Below, piece after piece: positions 34,230-43,497 of a DNA stretch of 64,000 nt. Position numbers and translations under genes: made by a program. A model generated the notes under the pieces. That model worked only from the letters and a program-made list of their open reading frames with translations, was not told where the DNA came from and ran no database searches. Position 1 is the first letter of the stretch; each line of letters starts with the position of its first letter. This DNA comes from Sporomusa sp. KB1 (GTDB taxonomy: Bacteria; Bacillota; Negativicutes; Sporomusales; Sporomusaceae), in assembly GCF_007830295.1 (NCBI RefSeq), contig NZ_VLKC01000001.1:329773-393772 (forward strand), written 5' to 3'.

Positions 34230-34272
34230 GCACACGGCATCTTGTGATAGTGGCCGTGTGTTTATTTTTTAA
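34230..34272 (+). terminator. Terminator-like hairpin ACACGGC type
   Basis: CACACGGC...GCCGTGTG followed by TTTATTTTTT on the plus strand, upstream of the histidine kinase gene. Similar stems recur at 39297, 43824 and 60412. Confidence 0.6.
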
Positions 34273-34375
34273 TAAAATACAGTTTTTTCCGGCAATGTCC
34301 ATTTTCCGTGGGCCGGGCATCCAGTATAATAATAAGTAATTATGTATTTTTTCCGCTACACTCGGAGGTTACCGG

Positions 34376-36802
34376 ATGAAACCTTTGCTGCAAAGATTAG
34401 AAACCACATTTTTCCGGCCTGAACTGGATTTCCGCGTACGGCTGTTTAACCTGCTCGCCATGGCAGGAACCGTCATCAGCCTTCTTGCGATAGTGTTCTC
34501 ACTGCTGGCTGCCGGCGGACCTTTTATGGCCGTACTCAATTTGTTCATTGCCGGACTTTCCTTCGGACTGCTTCACTATTCCTACACCAGCGGACAATAC
34601 CAACGGTGTTATCTGATCAGCATCCTCTTTATCTTTTTTATGGGATTTGCCTGTCTCTTCGTTTACGGCGGAGGGTACCGGAGCGGCCTTCCTTCGTTCT
34701 TCATTTTCGGCATCGTATTTACCGTATTTATGTTGGAAGGACGGAGGATGATTGCCGTCACCGTTCTGGAACTGCTGTTTTACACCGGACTGTGCGTCTA
34801 TGGGTATTATGTACCCGGGCATGTTGTCTGGTTTGAGACCGAAGGGCAGGTGCTCGCGGATGTCATCATAGGGTTTGTTTCCGTCAGCGTTGCGCTAGGT
34901 ATCACGATGCACCTTAGCTTCCGCATGTACAACAGCCAGCAGCGGCAGCTGGAGCAAGCCCGGGAAGAGGCTATCCGGGCTAACCAGGCAAAAAGCATGT
35001 TCCTTGCCAGTATGAGCCACGAGATCCGCACGCCCATCAATATCATGCTGGGTATGAATGAGATGGTTCTGCGGGAAAATCCCTCCGCGGAGATCATCAG
35101 CTATATCGCCCGTTCTCAGGATGCCAGCCAGATGCTGTTGTCCCTCATCAACGATATTCTGGACGTTTCCAAAATCGAGTCCGGCAAAGTGGAGCTTTGG
35201 GAGGAAGCCTATTTTACCGATGACCTGGTGCAACAGTTGATACAGATGGGCAGGGAGCAATCGGAAAAAATGGGACTCTCCTTTTCCGCAGAGGTTTCCG
35301 GGTTGCCTGCCATGCTCTTGGGGGATACCCTTCATATCCGTCAGATTGCCGCTAATTTTTTGAGCAATGCCGCGAAATACACTGAATCCGGTTCGGTCAG
35401 GCTCTCCGTCACCGGAACGGAACTGCCTGGCGAAGACGGCACCTTGCTTTCCATCGCAGTGACGGATACGGGCATAGGCATCCGTCCGGAAAACATTGAC
35501 TTCCTGTTTGAGGCGTTCACCCGCAGCAAAGCGGCCCGGCATCTTAAAATCGAAGGCACCGGCCTTGGCCTCGCCATTGTCAAGGAATTGGTAACCCTAA
35601 TGGGCGGCCGTCTGTCTGTGCAAAGCGAATATGGCTACGGCAGCACCTTCACTGCTGAAATTCCCCAGCGTTACGTTGCAGAGGCGCCTGATTCCACGCG
35701 CAAGTCCGCCGTCCCCCTGACCGAGCAGAGCTTTTTCGCCCCCCAGGGACGAATTCTTGTTGCGGACGACAATGAAGGAAATTTGGATGTGGTAACATCG
35801 CTGTTGGCCCGGACCCTGCTGCAAATCGACACCGCGCTGAGCGGTCGGCAATGTCTTGAGTTGGCATGCCAAAACCATTACCATGTCATTTTGCTGGATT
35901 ACATGATGCCGCAGTTGGACGGCATCGAAACCTTGCACAGACTGCGGCAAATGAACTGTCACACTCCCGTCATTGCGCTGACCGCCGATGTTACCGCCGG
36001 AACGCGGCAGAAGCTTCTGAACGTGGGCTTTTCCGGCTATCTCGCCAAGCCTGTTCCCTGGACCAAGCTGGAGCAGACCCTGCTGTCCTTGTTACCGGAG
36101 CAGCTGGTGACGCACACAACCGTCGGCGTTGGACACACCTGCCCTGATACGGCAGAGGAACTCCGGCAGCAGCTGCAGAAATATGATATCTCTTTAGAAG
36201 CCGGGCTTCAGTATCTGAGCCAGAGTCTGCCCCAGTACAAAACCATTTCCAGACTCTTCCTCACGCACACCGGGCAGACCGCAAACCGTCTTACCCGGCT
36301 TGCCGAGGCGGGCGACCTCCCGGCGCTTTCCCACTCCGCCCATTCGCTCAAAACCCTTGCCCGGCTCCTCGGCGCCGAGGAGCTTTCCGCCATTGCCCGG
36401 CGGATTGAGCAAAAATGCTGCCGCAGAGAAACAAAGTACATGCAAACCGCGCTTCCGCTCCTGCTCTATGAACTGGAAAACGTCCGCCAGGGACTCGCGC
36501 AGCTCATGGACCCGGACGGAACTGCATCCGCCAGTGATCTTCCCGCTTCCCTTCCCCCTGATAAAAACCTTGCCGCATTGATTGCCTGTGTGCAGACTCA
36601 CATTGCCGGCTATCACTGCACAGAAAGCCGGCAGGCGCTGTCGCTGCTGCTCACGCTGGAGCAAGACCCGGGCCGCAGGCGGCTTCTGGAGCAGGCCCGC
36701 GCGGCTGTGGATGACCTCAGTTTTGAAGACGCCGAGGCGCTTTTCCAGCAATTCTGCAATAGACGGACAAGAGAGGAGGTTCCCCGTGAATTCCAAAAAT
36801 AA
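34376..36802 (+). CDS. Hybrid sensor histidine kinase with receiver and HPt domains
   Basis: An 808-residue membrane kinase. Five to six membrane helices fill about residues 20-185. A HisKA domain follows with the phospho-His in MSHEIRTP (about 220), an ATPase domain (NFLSNAAKYTE, DTGIGI, GTGLGLAIV), a receiver (VADDNEG, phospho-Asp in LLDYMMP) and a C-terminal HPt domain (HSAHSLKTLARLLG). It is therefore a complete internal phosphorelay that should pass phosphate to the response regulator encoded next, whose start overlaps it. GGAGG precedes the ATG. The coding sequence is visibly richer in G+C than the surroundings. The signal sensed is unknown. Confidence 0.92.
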   Translation: MKPLLQRLETTFFRPELDFRVRLFNLLAMAGTVISLLAIVFSLLAAGGPFMAVLNLFIAGLSFGLLHYSYTSGQYQRCYLISILFIFFMGFACLFVYGGGYRSGLPSFFIFGIVFTVFMLEGRRMIAVTVLELLFYTGLCVYGYYVPGHVVWFETEGQVLADVIIGFVSVSVALGITMHLSFRMYNSQQRQLEQAREEAIRANQAKSMFLASMSHEIRTPINIMLGMNEMVLRENPSAEIISYIARSQDASQMLLSLINDILDVSKIESGKVELWEEAYFTDDLVQQLIQMGREQSEKMGLSFSAEVSGLPAMLLGDTLHIRQIAANFLSNAAKYTESGSVRLSVTGTELPGEDGTLLSIAVTDTGIGIRPENIDFLFEAFTRSKAARHLKIEGTGLGLAIVKELVTLMGGRLSVQSEYGYGSTFTAEIPQRYVAEAPDSTRKSAVPLTEQSFFAPQGRILVADDNEGNLDVVTSLLARTLLQIDTALSGRQCLELACQNHYHVILLDYMMPQLDGIETLHRLRQMNCHTPVIALTADVTAGTRQKLLNVGFSGYLAKPVPWTKLEQTLLSLLPEQLVTHTTVGVGHTCPDTAEELRQQLQKYDISLEAGLQYLSQSLPQYKTISRLFLTHTGQTANRLTRLAEAGDLPALSHSAHSLKTLARLLGAEELSAIARRIEQKCCRRETKYMQTALPLLLYELENVRQGLAQLMDPDGTASASDLPASLPPDKNLAALIACVQTHIAGYHCTESRQALSLLLTLEQDPGRRRLLEQARAAVDDLSFEDAEALFQQFCNRRTREEVPREFQK

Positions 36803-37421
36803 GATCTTTGTCGTGGACGACGACATCACGCTGCTTAAAGTCATGGAGGAGCTGTTAATGGAATATTATGAGGTGAGCCTTGCCAAATCAGGGCACCAGG
36901 CCGTCCGCTTCCTGGAAAAGGGCGGACAGCCAGACCTGATTTTGCTGGATATCGACATGCCGGACATGGATGGTTTTGAAACTCTGCTGAAGCTGCGCGC
37001 CGTAAAGTCTGAGACAGAGGTGCCCGTCATCTACCTGACCGGCCTGTGCAATTCTGACAGCGAGGCTTACGGCCTTTGTCTGGGCGCAGTGGATTACATC
37101 AGAAAACCCGTGGTCAGGGATGTGTTGCTGGCCCGCATCTCCCTTAACCTAACCCATGCCCAAAACCGCCGCCAACTGGATATGCTGAAGAAAAACCAGG
37201 CAGGCATCGGCGGATTCCAGCCCGATAAACTGCTGCAAATGAAGCAGCGTCTGACAAAAACCGAATTCGCCGTTGCCACACTGGTGGCACAGGGATATAC
37301 CAATGAAGAAGTCAGCCGGATGCTAAACTATTCCCCCGCCTATGTGAAAAAGGTGGTGTCCAGGGTGTTCGACCGGCTGGATATCGGCAAACGCAGCGAG
37401 ATAAAACCCTTTTTTATCTGA
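36786..37421 (+). CDS. Response regulator, receiver plus LuxR-type HTH
   Basis: A 211-residue regulator. The receiver has VVDDDITLL, phospho-Asp in LLDIDMPDMDG and a KPV switch Lys. The C-terminal helix-turn-helix is LTKTEFAVATLVAQGYTNEEVSRML, a LuxR/FixJ type with slightly atypical start. The GTG start at 36786 has GGAGG six bases upstream and overlaps the kinase gene by 17 bases. It is the likely output of the phosphorelay. Target genes are unknown; the DUF1036 gene convergently downstream is not an obvious one. Confidence 0.9.
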   Translation: MNSKNKIFVVDDDITLLKVMEELLMEYYEVSLAKSGHQAVRFLEKGGQPDLILLDIDMPDMDGFETLLKLRAVKSETEVPVIYLTGLCNSDSEAYGLCLGAVDYIRKPVVRDVLLARISLNLTHAQNRRQLDMLKKNQAGIGGFQPDKLLQMKQRLTKTEFAVATLVAQGYTNEEVSRMLNYSPAYVKKVVSRVFDRLDIGKRSEIKPFFI

Positions 37422-37573
37422 GGCAATAATCCTGAAAGAATGCTGCTTTAAAATACAGGAAAATAATCGGAATATGAAATGAGAAAAAAGATGAACCGGC
37501 AGGATAAAAACTGAGAAAGTTTTTAATTGCCAGCTCATCTTGAAATGCAACTCGCCAGGAAACTTCGAAGTAA

Positions 37574-38005
37574 TCAGGGTTTCCAATAAACGGCGCCGTC
37601 GTTTTCCACATACCACCGGTCAAGGGACACCTGACGGCGGTTGCTGCCCGGCGGACAATTTTCCCCGTCGTAATATTTAAAGGATTCTTTAATTACCGTC
37701 CGTTTTATCGGGTCAGTGCCGTAGCCGCCCCAGGATGCCTCACTGGTATAGGCATGGATATAGACGGAATTTTTCTTGGTTGAACCGGAAAAATTCAGCT
37801 TTCTGGTGCTATTGGGGTTGACCTTATACCAGCCTCTTGTTACCCATTTATTGGACGAATCCTCAAAATATACGATTGCCGTCCATATGGTATCAGAATA
37901 AGGATTTTCCATGTTGATGTTGATTGCTTCCGCCCGCTGCGGGACAATAACCACCGCCAGCAGAATAAATAAACCAAGTAGGATTTTGGATACGCTTTTT
38001 CTCAT
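37574..38005 (-). CDS. Secreted DUF1036-family protein
   Basis: A 143-residue exported protein: signal peptide to about residue 27 (ILLGLFILLAVVIVPQRAEA), then a beta-rich domain with NPYSDTIWTAIVYFEDSSNK and a GWYKVNPNSTRKL motif characteristic of DUF1036. Function of the family is not known. Its ATG has GAGGTG. The coding region shares the raised G+C of the neighbouring kinase pair, so both may have come in together. Confidence 0.75.
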   Translation of the reverse strand: MRKSVSKILLGLFILLAVVIVPQRAEAININMENPYSDTIWTAIVYFEDSSNKWVTRGWYKVNPNSTRKLNFSGSTKKNSVYIHAYTSEASWGGYGTDPIKRTVIKESFKYYDGENCPPGSNRRQVSLDRWYVENDGAVYWKP

Positions 38006-38167
38006 TACACTTCACCTCTTCATTAAAATCAGGTATGGAAGCTAGCCGGACTTTGAGTTTTTCGGAAAAATATAACGCCTGGGTGTTGTAAACGGCTGTC
38101 TGCGGCAAATAATTCACTCCTTGTCGAGGCTCTCCCTTCCTCTTTTTTCAACTATATACTGACAGGG

Positions 38168-38518
38168 CTAAAAAAAATAGACCCGAAAAGTTTCCTTTGC
38201 GTCAAGGCAAAAAAAAAGACGCCTGGTCGGTAAGTGCAGCAGGGCAGGCTTACGATGGGCGGCCGCGGCAGGAAACGAATCATGCTTTCCTGCTTCCGCA
38301 ACTCCTACGCAGAAAGCTAACTGTGCAGTACCCATCGTTGCTGCACCACCGATAATAGTGCCAACGATAGTGCCGGAAACGATTGTCACACCCGAAGAGC
38401 GGCTCCCTATACTAAAATCGTCTGCAGATTTTACTTTGCGCGCTGAATATAATCCAAGAAATAGGACAAACATCATAGATATTATCAAACTCAATAGCAG
38501 AATAAAGGTTAATTCCAT
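38168..38518 (-). pseudogene. 5' remnant of a sodium:solute symporter gene
   Basis: The ATG at 38518 follows AGGAGAGG. The product begins with a membrane helix and then GLYSARKVKSADDFSIGSRS and GTIVGTIIGGAATMGTAQLAF, which is the N-terminus of SSS-family symporters. After AFCVGV the similarity stops and the frame runs into a composition unlike a membrane protein (HRKPALLHLPTRRL...). A normal protein has about 500 residues. It is a truncated, non-functional copy. Confidence 0.65.
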
Positions 38519-38751
38519 CGTTATATTCCTCTCCTTGCGACAAGTCTTGAACATATCTAATTGACCAACGATAGGCTTTCTCACTACGATTATATCAAAA
38601 ATAATGTTATACTTATAATTCTTGGGACAAATTGAGAATACTGTTAAGAAAATAAGGGAGTACGATGCGGGTGCTCGCGGCACCTTGGCAGAAGGCAAAA
38701 AAGTACCCAGCTTAATGCTGGGCCAGAGAAGGTGATCCTATAAATTGGAAT

Positions 38752-38871
38752 TTGACATATAAATTATATATCTTTATGGCTGTAATTTCAATCATACTTT
38801 TTTCAACTTTCTTTGTAGTTTTGTTGTACTTCCAAAAGCCACCTGCTGAATTACGGCCGATATTTCCCTGA
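38752..38871 (+). CDS. Possible 31-39 residue membrane peptide (doubtful)
   Basis: A frame from TTG (38752) or ATG (38776) encodes one hydrophobic helix, AVISIILFSTFFVVLLYF, followed by QKPPAELRPIFP. The charge and helix pattern resemble real small membrane proteins, but the ribosome site (AAGGTGATC at 38730) is too far away for either start. Other than a small hairpin at 38703-38718, the 490 bases between the symporter remnant and hfq hold nothing else. Confidence 0.3.
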   Translation: MTYKLYIFMAVISIILFSTFFVVLLYFQKPPAELRPIFP

Positions 38872-39006
38872 CTTGGAATAAAACTTCCCTTATTTGTGAG
38901 ACTATAAAAGTCAATAAATATTAGAATATTTAAAAGGTATTTTATGGTTAAACAACGAAGTGATATCTTTATTACCTATTATTGTAAGACTCTTGGGGAG
39001 GTTTTT

Positions 39007-39267
39007 ATGAATACTCATCCTAACGGTTGCCCAACTTCGGCATCTACGCAAAATACAAAACCAAATTTACAAGACAACTTTTTGAATCAAGCAAGAAAGG
39101 AGAATATCCCCGTTATTATTCATTTGGTAAATGGCTTTCCGGTAAAAGGTATCGTCAGGGGATTCGATAATTTCACTGTTACCTTGGAAAATGAAGGTAA
39201 ACAACAACTCGTATACAAGCATACTATTTCCACTATATTACCGCTTAGGCAATTTTCCTATAATTAA
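39007..39267 (+). CDS. hfq: RNA chaperone Hfq
   Basis: An 86-residue Sm-fold protein that assists small RNA pairing. The Sm1 motif ([21 protein letters not shown]) and the Sm2 tail ([15 protein letters not shown]) are intact, including the YKH residues of the proximal RNA-binding pore. About 18 residues precede the usual start ([16 protein letters not shown]), longer than in typical Firmicutes Hfq. The ATG follows GGGGAGG. It is not next to miaA or mutL, the usual partners, so this may be an additional copy. Confidence 0.92.
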   Translation: MNTHPNGCPTSASTQNTKPNLQDNFLNQARKENIPVIIHLVNGFPVKGIVRGFDNFTVTLENEGKQQLVYKHTISTILPLRQFSYN

Positions 39268-39296
39268 TAAGCTTATGAAATGCATACATATATCAT

Positions 39297-39333
39297 AAAA
39301 AACACGGCTTTATGAGATCGCCGTGTTTTTTAT
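39297..39333 (+). terminator. Terminator of hfq
   Basis: AAAACACGGC / GCCGTGTTTTTT with an 11-base loop, 30 bases after the hfq stop codon; the flanking A and T runs allow it to act on both strands. Confidence 0.8.
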
Positions 39334-39490
39334 GATTAATTGAATTATTCGAGATATCGACAGTAAACCAATACCTCCGGCCCTTTAAGTAACGAATCCT
39401 TGTGACGTTTTTTCGCTGTTACCAATAATACGGTTCCCACCCAGTGTTACACCATTGTCGCAATCGTTCCTATAATAGTCAAAGTTAGTT

Positions 39491-40267
39491 TTATTCAAAC
39501 AAATAACAGGTCATTGATAATGAACCCAACGTACACGAGTCATTAAAAATTATAATCCTGTCTTCTTTCTTTGAAGCACCTATACTATAAAGAAGCGGGT
39601 AAAAATGTTCATAAGTAGAAAATGCCATTTCAGCAGACTTTCCTGCCGACTTATAATTTACGACATTCTGGAACTGCCTGTTGATTATGTTTTCCTTAAT
39701 ATAGCGATCAAATTCCATTGCCCATGGATGTCCGCCTTCTATTTCCCAATTAATTTTGGCAAGATTATGCACAACATTCCCGCTGGAAAATATTAATACT
39801 CCCTTTTCACGCAAGGCGCTTATTTCCTGACCTATCTTAAAATGAGTTTCTGCACTCGCACTGCGGTCCACGCTTAGCTGGCAAACAGGGATCTCCGCTT
39901 TAGGATACATCTTATGTAGTACGGACCAAGTACCATGGTCAATTCCCCAATTATTATCAATTTGCACGTTCCTACTTATCAAACGCTTTGTCAAATGAGC
40001 CAACTCAGGCGCGCCTGGAACGCTGTAATCCACCTTGTAAAGCTCGTCCGGAAAACCGTACATATCATAAATTGTTTTGGGCCTTGCAGTATCTGCAACT
40101 CTTATCCCATTTGTGTACCAATGGGCGGATATTGCCAAGATAGCGTCCGGTTCTGGAATTTTTCGGGCTATTTCTTCCCACCCTCTTGTATAGACATTAT
40201 CCTCAATTGCATTCATCGGGGACCCATGCCCTATAAACAATACCGGCATTTTTTGTGTGTCAGACAT
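39491..40267 (-). CDS. LigB-type dioxygenase (4,5-DOPA dioxygenase family, YgiD-like)
   Basis: A 258-residue protein of the class III extradiol ring-cleavage fold. Metal-binding residues are visible in FIGHGSPMN, SAHWYT and SSGNVVHNL, and GIDHGTWSVL is the family signature. Bacterial members such as YgiD can open DOPA-type catechols in vitro, but their physiological role is unclear. Two starts are close: ATG at 40273 and ATG at 40267; the second has better spacing to AGGTAGG. The pirin gene lies 120 bases upstream in the same direction. Confidence 0.85.
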   Translation of the reverse strand: MSDTQKMPVLFIGHGSPMNAIEDNVYTRGWEEIARKIPEPDAILAISAHWYTNGIRVADTARPKTIYDMYGFPDELYKVDYSVPGAPELAHLTKRLISRNVQIDNNWGIDHGTWSVLHKMYPKAEIPVCQLSVDRSASAETHFKIGQEISALREKGVLIFSSGNVVHNLAKINWEIEGGHPWAMEFDRYIKENIINRQFQNVVNYKSAGKSAEMAFSTYEHFYPLLYSIGASKKEDRIIIFNDSCTLGSLSMTCYLFE

Positions 40268-40392
40268 ATTCATTACCTACCTGAATTAATATTTTGAATT
40301 CCTTTGTTCCAGCTCTATTTATAGTACTAATCGCGAACCATTATTTTAATTTCCGTATATTATTAACAAAGAACTTGCTAATTTTAATACTA

Positions 40393-41241
40393 TCAACGTT
40401 TAATAAATTTGTTTTCTTCAAGTTCCTTGAAAGCTACATTTAGTTCTTCTCTTGTGTTCATAACGATTGGACCACCCCATGCAATCGGCTCCCTAAGAGG
40501 CTGCCCAGACATAAGCAAAAACCTTATTCCATTATCTGACGCTTTTACCCGGAATTTACGCCCTTCATTAAATAATATGGCATGCTTTGCCGAAATAAAC
40601 TCATCGCTGGCCGAACCAAAGGTCCCCTCTCCCTGCAAAATATAAACAAACACTGTTGCATCTTCTTCTGTATCCAATGACCACTCAACACCCGGATTTA
40701 CTTCCACATCCAAATACAAAGGCTTAACATAGTCACCTTCCATTGCTCCAGTTTTTCCGTTATAGCTTCCAGCTATAATGTGTATCTTCCGCTCACCCTC
40801 ATCGATAATCGGGATATCAGCCTTTGCTATTCCATGATATTTGGGAACAACCATTTTATTTTTTGCTGGCAAATTGAGCCACAGCTGAACTCCAAGCATC
40901 CTTTCACTGGGCTTTGGCATTTCCTGATGAATAATCCCGGCTCCTGCAGTCATCCATTGACATTCTCCATCCAAAATACTCCCCTGATTTCCAAGACTAT
41001 CCTCATGTTCAATATTCCCCTGTACGAGATATGTTATTGTTTCTATTCCTCGATGTGGATGCCAAGGAAAGCCCTTGACATAATCCGTAGGATTAACAGA
41101 GTCGAAAGCATCCAACATGAGAAAAGGATCAAAATCTTCTGTATCACTATGACCAATAACTCGTACCAACCTTACACCAGCACCATCTACTGCCTTTTCT
41201 CCCGTTATAATCTTTTTAACAGTACGTAAATGATTAGCCAT
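40393..41241 (-). CDS. Pirin-family protein (bicupin)
   Basis: A 282-residue bicupin. The N-terminal cupin has the metal ligands in HPHRGIETITYLVQG and HxE in QEM; the phrase GIIHQEMP is the pirin signature. Bacterial pirins include quercetin-2,3-dioxygenases and redox-sensing proteins, and the activity here is not known. AGGAGAG precedes the ATG. Upstream an 8-bp inverted repeat probably binds a regulator. With the LigB-type gene it may form a stress-induced unit. Confidence 0.88.
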   Translation of the reverse strand: MANHLRTVKKIITGEKAVDGAGVRLVRVIGHSDTEDFDPFLMLDAFDSVNPTDYVKGFPWHPHRGIETITYLVQGNIEHEDSLGNQGSILDGECQWMTAGAGIIHQEMPKPSERMLGVQLWLNLPAKNKMVVPKYHGIAKADIPIIDEGERKIHIIAGSYNGKTGAMEGDYVKPLYLDVEVNPGVEWSLDTEEDATVFVYILQGEGTFGSASDEFISAKHAILFNEGRKFRVKASDNGIRFLLMSGQPLREPIAWGGPIVMNTREELNVAFKELEENKFIKR

Positions 41242-41290
41242 AATAAACTCTCCTATATCCCTTTTTTATTTAAATAATAATTTTTATTAT

Positions 41291-41316
41291 TAAACAATTT
41301 TTGTTACCATTGTTTA
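41291..41316 (-). promoter_or_regulatory. Inverted repeat upstream of the pirin gene
   Basis: TAAACAAT (41291-41298) and ATTGTTTA (41309-41316) form a perfect 8-bp inverted repeat with a 10-base spacer, about 50 bases before the pirin start. The arrangement resembles operators of MarR or HxlR repressors. The remaining 380 bases up to the CNNM gene hold only a hairpin near 41576-41629 (ACCGTCTG...CAGACGGT). Confidence 0.45.
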
Positions 41317-41696
41317 GGTTTATTATAATGCAGAATATGGATTTCGTCAATGTATCATATGCATAGTCAATTCCGCAAATTGTTTTCTTTGTAGTTTTTA
41401 AACTATTAAATTCCAGCATTGACTTAAGTTTTCGTTTTATAAACCGATGAGTTTTTGCACCTGAATCCGTGATTGCATCACGAATTCATTTCTTCATCTC
41501 TGCCTTATTTAACTTACGGTTTGCATTGCAGAACATAAATATACGATTTGCAACATCGTTTACAGCATAATAAAAAACCGTCTGAACATACATTTATACA
41601 CTTATGTATATTGTTGCCCAGACGGTCGACATCTTTCAAGAACTTGTACTTGGTGTGGTAAACTCCACTTAACCGTCAGTAGTACAAATCCAATAT

Positions 41697-43022
41697 TTAA
41701 CTTTGTTCCATAACAGTTGCTTGCTGTAAGTTCGTCCGCAGTAACACCCTGGTAACCCGCATGTTATCCACTTCTTCGATAACAAATTCATAGTCTGCAT
41801 AATTTACTTGTTGTCCAATCCGCGGTGGCATTTCCACCCGGGCTGACATCCAACCGCCAAGCGTATCAACATCCTCGGCATCCAGGTCTAGTCCAAATAC
41901 TTCATTGACTTCTTCAATGAGCAGACGTCCATCCACCGAGTTGACATGCTCTTCCCGCAGCTCAACAGCTGGCCGTTCCTCATCAAACTCATCCTGGATT
42001 TCGCCGACGATTTCCTCTAAAATATCCTCAACTGTCACCAGGCCAGCCGTACCGCCATATTCATCAATCGCAATCGCAATTTGTGCCTGTTTTTTTTGCA
42101 TCAGTTTCAACAAATTACTAATCGGCATCGTCTCCGGTATGGCCATAATTTCCCGCAACATCTCTCGCAACCCGGGTGTCTCGCCCTTGGCCAACGCTGC
42201 CAGTAAATCTTTGATGTGCACAAAACCGATAATGTTGTCTTTATCTGGGTCGCAGACAGGATAACGAGTAAGCTGCTCGTTCAATGCTTTTTCCAAATTG
42301 ATAGCAAATGAATCCTCGACATAGAGGCAGACCATATCGGTCCGCGGAATCATTACTTCATTTACATTCCGTTCGGCAAAATCGAAAATATTATCGACAT
42401 ACGTCAGTTCTGTCTGATTAATATATCCCTGCTGTTGACTTTCTTCCATCAAAATGCGGATTTCTTCCTCGGTGTGAGCAGCTTCATGCTCATTCGCCAA
42501 GCCAATTCCCACCGCCTGCAAAATCCAGTTGGTGATGCTATTTAATACCCAAATGAACGGATACATCAATTTATAAAACGCGATGAGTGGCACCGACGTC
42601 CAGATGGTTACGCTGTCAGCCTTTTGGATAGCCAGTGACTTGGGAGCCAATTCACCGAGAATGATATGCAACGCCGTAATAATCGAAAAGGCAATAGCAA
42701 AAGCAACCGTATGAATTATAGCTTCTGACAAACCGAAATCGGCCAGCACCGGTTTGATTAAATAGGCGATCGCTGGTTCACCAACCCAGCCCAGCCCCAG
42801 AGAAGCCAGTGTAATGCCAAGCTGACAGGCCGATAAATAGGCATCCAGATTGTCAACCATCCGTTTCGCATATTTCGCACGTGTGTTTCCCTCCTGCAGC
42901 AGCGTATCAATTCGCGTACTGCGCACCTTGACCATGGCAAATTCAGCAGCAACAAAAAACCCGTTTAACAGTACTAAAAACATTACTAGAAAGATACTCC
43001 ACATAATAGACGCTGGGTCCAA
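41697..43022 (-). CDS. CNNM/CorC-type membrane protein (hemolysin-C family)
   Basis: A 441-residue protein. The DUF21 transmembrane domain (about 1-195) is followed by paired CBS domains (MIPRTDMVCLYVEDS ... AIAIDEYGGTAGLVTVEDILEEIVGEI) and a C-terminal CorC/HlyC domain. Homologues function in magnesium or sodium-linked ion export. The start appears to be the TTG at 43022; the only ribosome site, AAGGAGGTGAG, lies about 45 bases upstream on the far side of a perfect hairpin (43029-43060). If the hairpin forms, spacing becomes normal. An ATG six codons into the gene has no ribosome site. Confidence 0.88.
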   Translation of the reverse strand: MDPASIMWSIFLVMFLVLLNGFFVAAEFAMVKVRSTRIDTLLQEGNTRAKYAKRMVDNLDAYLSACQLGITLASLGLGWVGEPAIAYLIKPVLADFGLSEAIIHTVAFAIAFSIITALHIILGELAPKSLAIQKADSVTIWTSVPLIAFYKLMYPFIWVLNSITNWILQAVGIGLANEHEAAHTEEEIRILMEESQQQGYINQTELTYVDNIFDFAERNVNEVMIPRTDMVCLYVEDSFAINLEKALNEQLTRYPVCDPDKDNIIGFVHIKDLLAALAKGETPGLREMLREIMAIPETMPISNLLKLMQKKQAQIAIAIDEYGGTAGLVTVEDILEEIVGEIQDEFDEERPAVELREEHVNSVDGRLLIEEVNEVFGLDLDAEDVDTLGGWMSARVEMPPRIGQQVNYADYEFVIEEVDNMRVTRVLLRTNLQQATVMEQS

Positions 43023-43028
43023 TCAATT

Positions 43029-43069
43029 CCGATTTTTCCAAAAAAGCCAGGAAAAATCGGCTCACCTCC
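43029..43069 (-). promoter_or_regulatory. Hairpin between ribosome site and start codon of the CNNM gene
   Basis: On the minus strand AAGGAGGTGAG is followed directly by an 11-bp perfect stem CCGATTTTTCC / GGAAAAATCGG with a 10-base loop, then AATTGA and the TTG start. Folding would bring the ribosome site to about 10 bases from the start codon. Confidence 0.5.
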
Positions 43070-43134
43070 TTTTTTATATCAATTAAAATTATGAGTCAAC
43101 TCTTACATTACCCAAGTACCTGCTTTATGCAGCG

Positions 43135-43163
43135 AAAAAAGAGGTTGGCCTATGCTCAACCTC
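43135..43163 (-). terminator. Terminator after the htpX remnant
   Basis: On the minus strand GAGGTTG...CCAACCTC is followed by TTTTTT. The left arm overlaps the end of the htpX remnant. Confidence 0.7.
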
Positions 43164-43428
43164 CTTTTGCTGTCAGCGGCCCAACCGCTGCGCCAGTTCC
43201 TGCAATTTTGCCGTCTGCTGAGCGGTAGTTTAAAATGCGGAGGGTTACTTCCCGTGCGCCATACATGTTGAGCACAATTTTATCACTAAACCAGTAACTG
43301 CCGAAATTCATGGCCACCGACACCAAGAACATGATCAGCATACCGTCCTTTCCGCCAAACCAGTTGCCAATCGCCAATAACAATCCCGTCAGTGTTGCTA
43401 GAAGAAGTACCGTTTTCAGACGGTTCAT
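43156..43428 (-). pseudogene. htpX: htpX remnant with internal deletion
   Basis: The first about 60 residues are a clear HtpX N-terminus: [19 protein letters not shown], a second membrane segment, and the signature [22 protein letters not shown]. After that the sequence departs, the HExxH zinc-protease centre is absent, and the frame ends after about 90 codons against about 285 normally. Near the end another frame reads [17 protein letters not shown] and a stop, resembling an HtpX C-terminus. This suggests an internal deletion joining both ends out of frame. The ATG at 43428 is the natural start. Confidence 0.65.
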
Positions 43429-43497
43429 ATAAAATTCTCCACACTCCTCATATTTTTTTGCTGTCGCATTACTACTTACTACGAATTTAGAGAGCAA

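Noticed and set aside
38165-38215. GACGCAAAG and GGGTCTA motifs on the minus strand, as in c-di-GMP-I riboswitches
   Set aside because: The spacing is wrong, the GCAAACC and GCCAGGTTGC arms are missing, and the stretch is the tail of the broken symporter frame.
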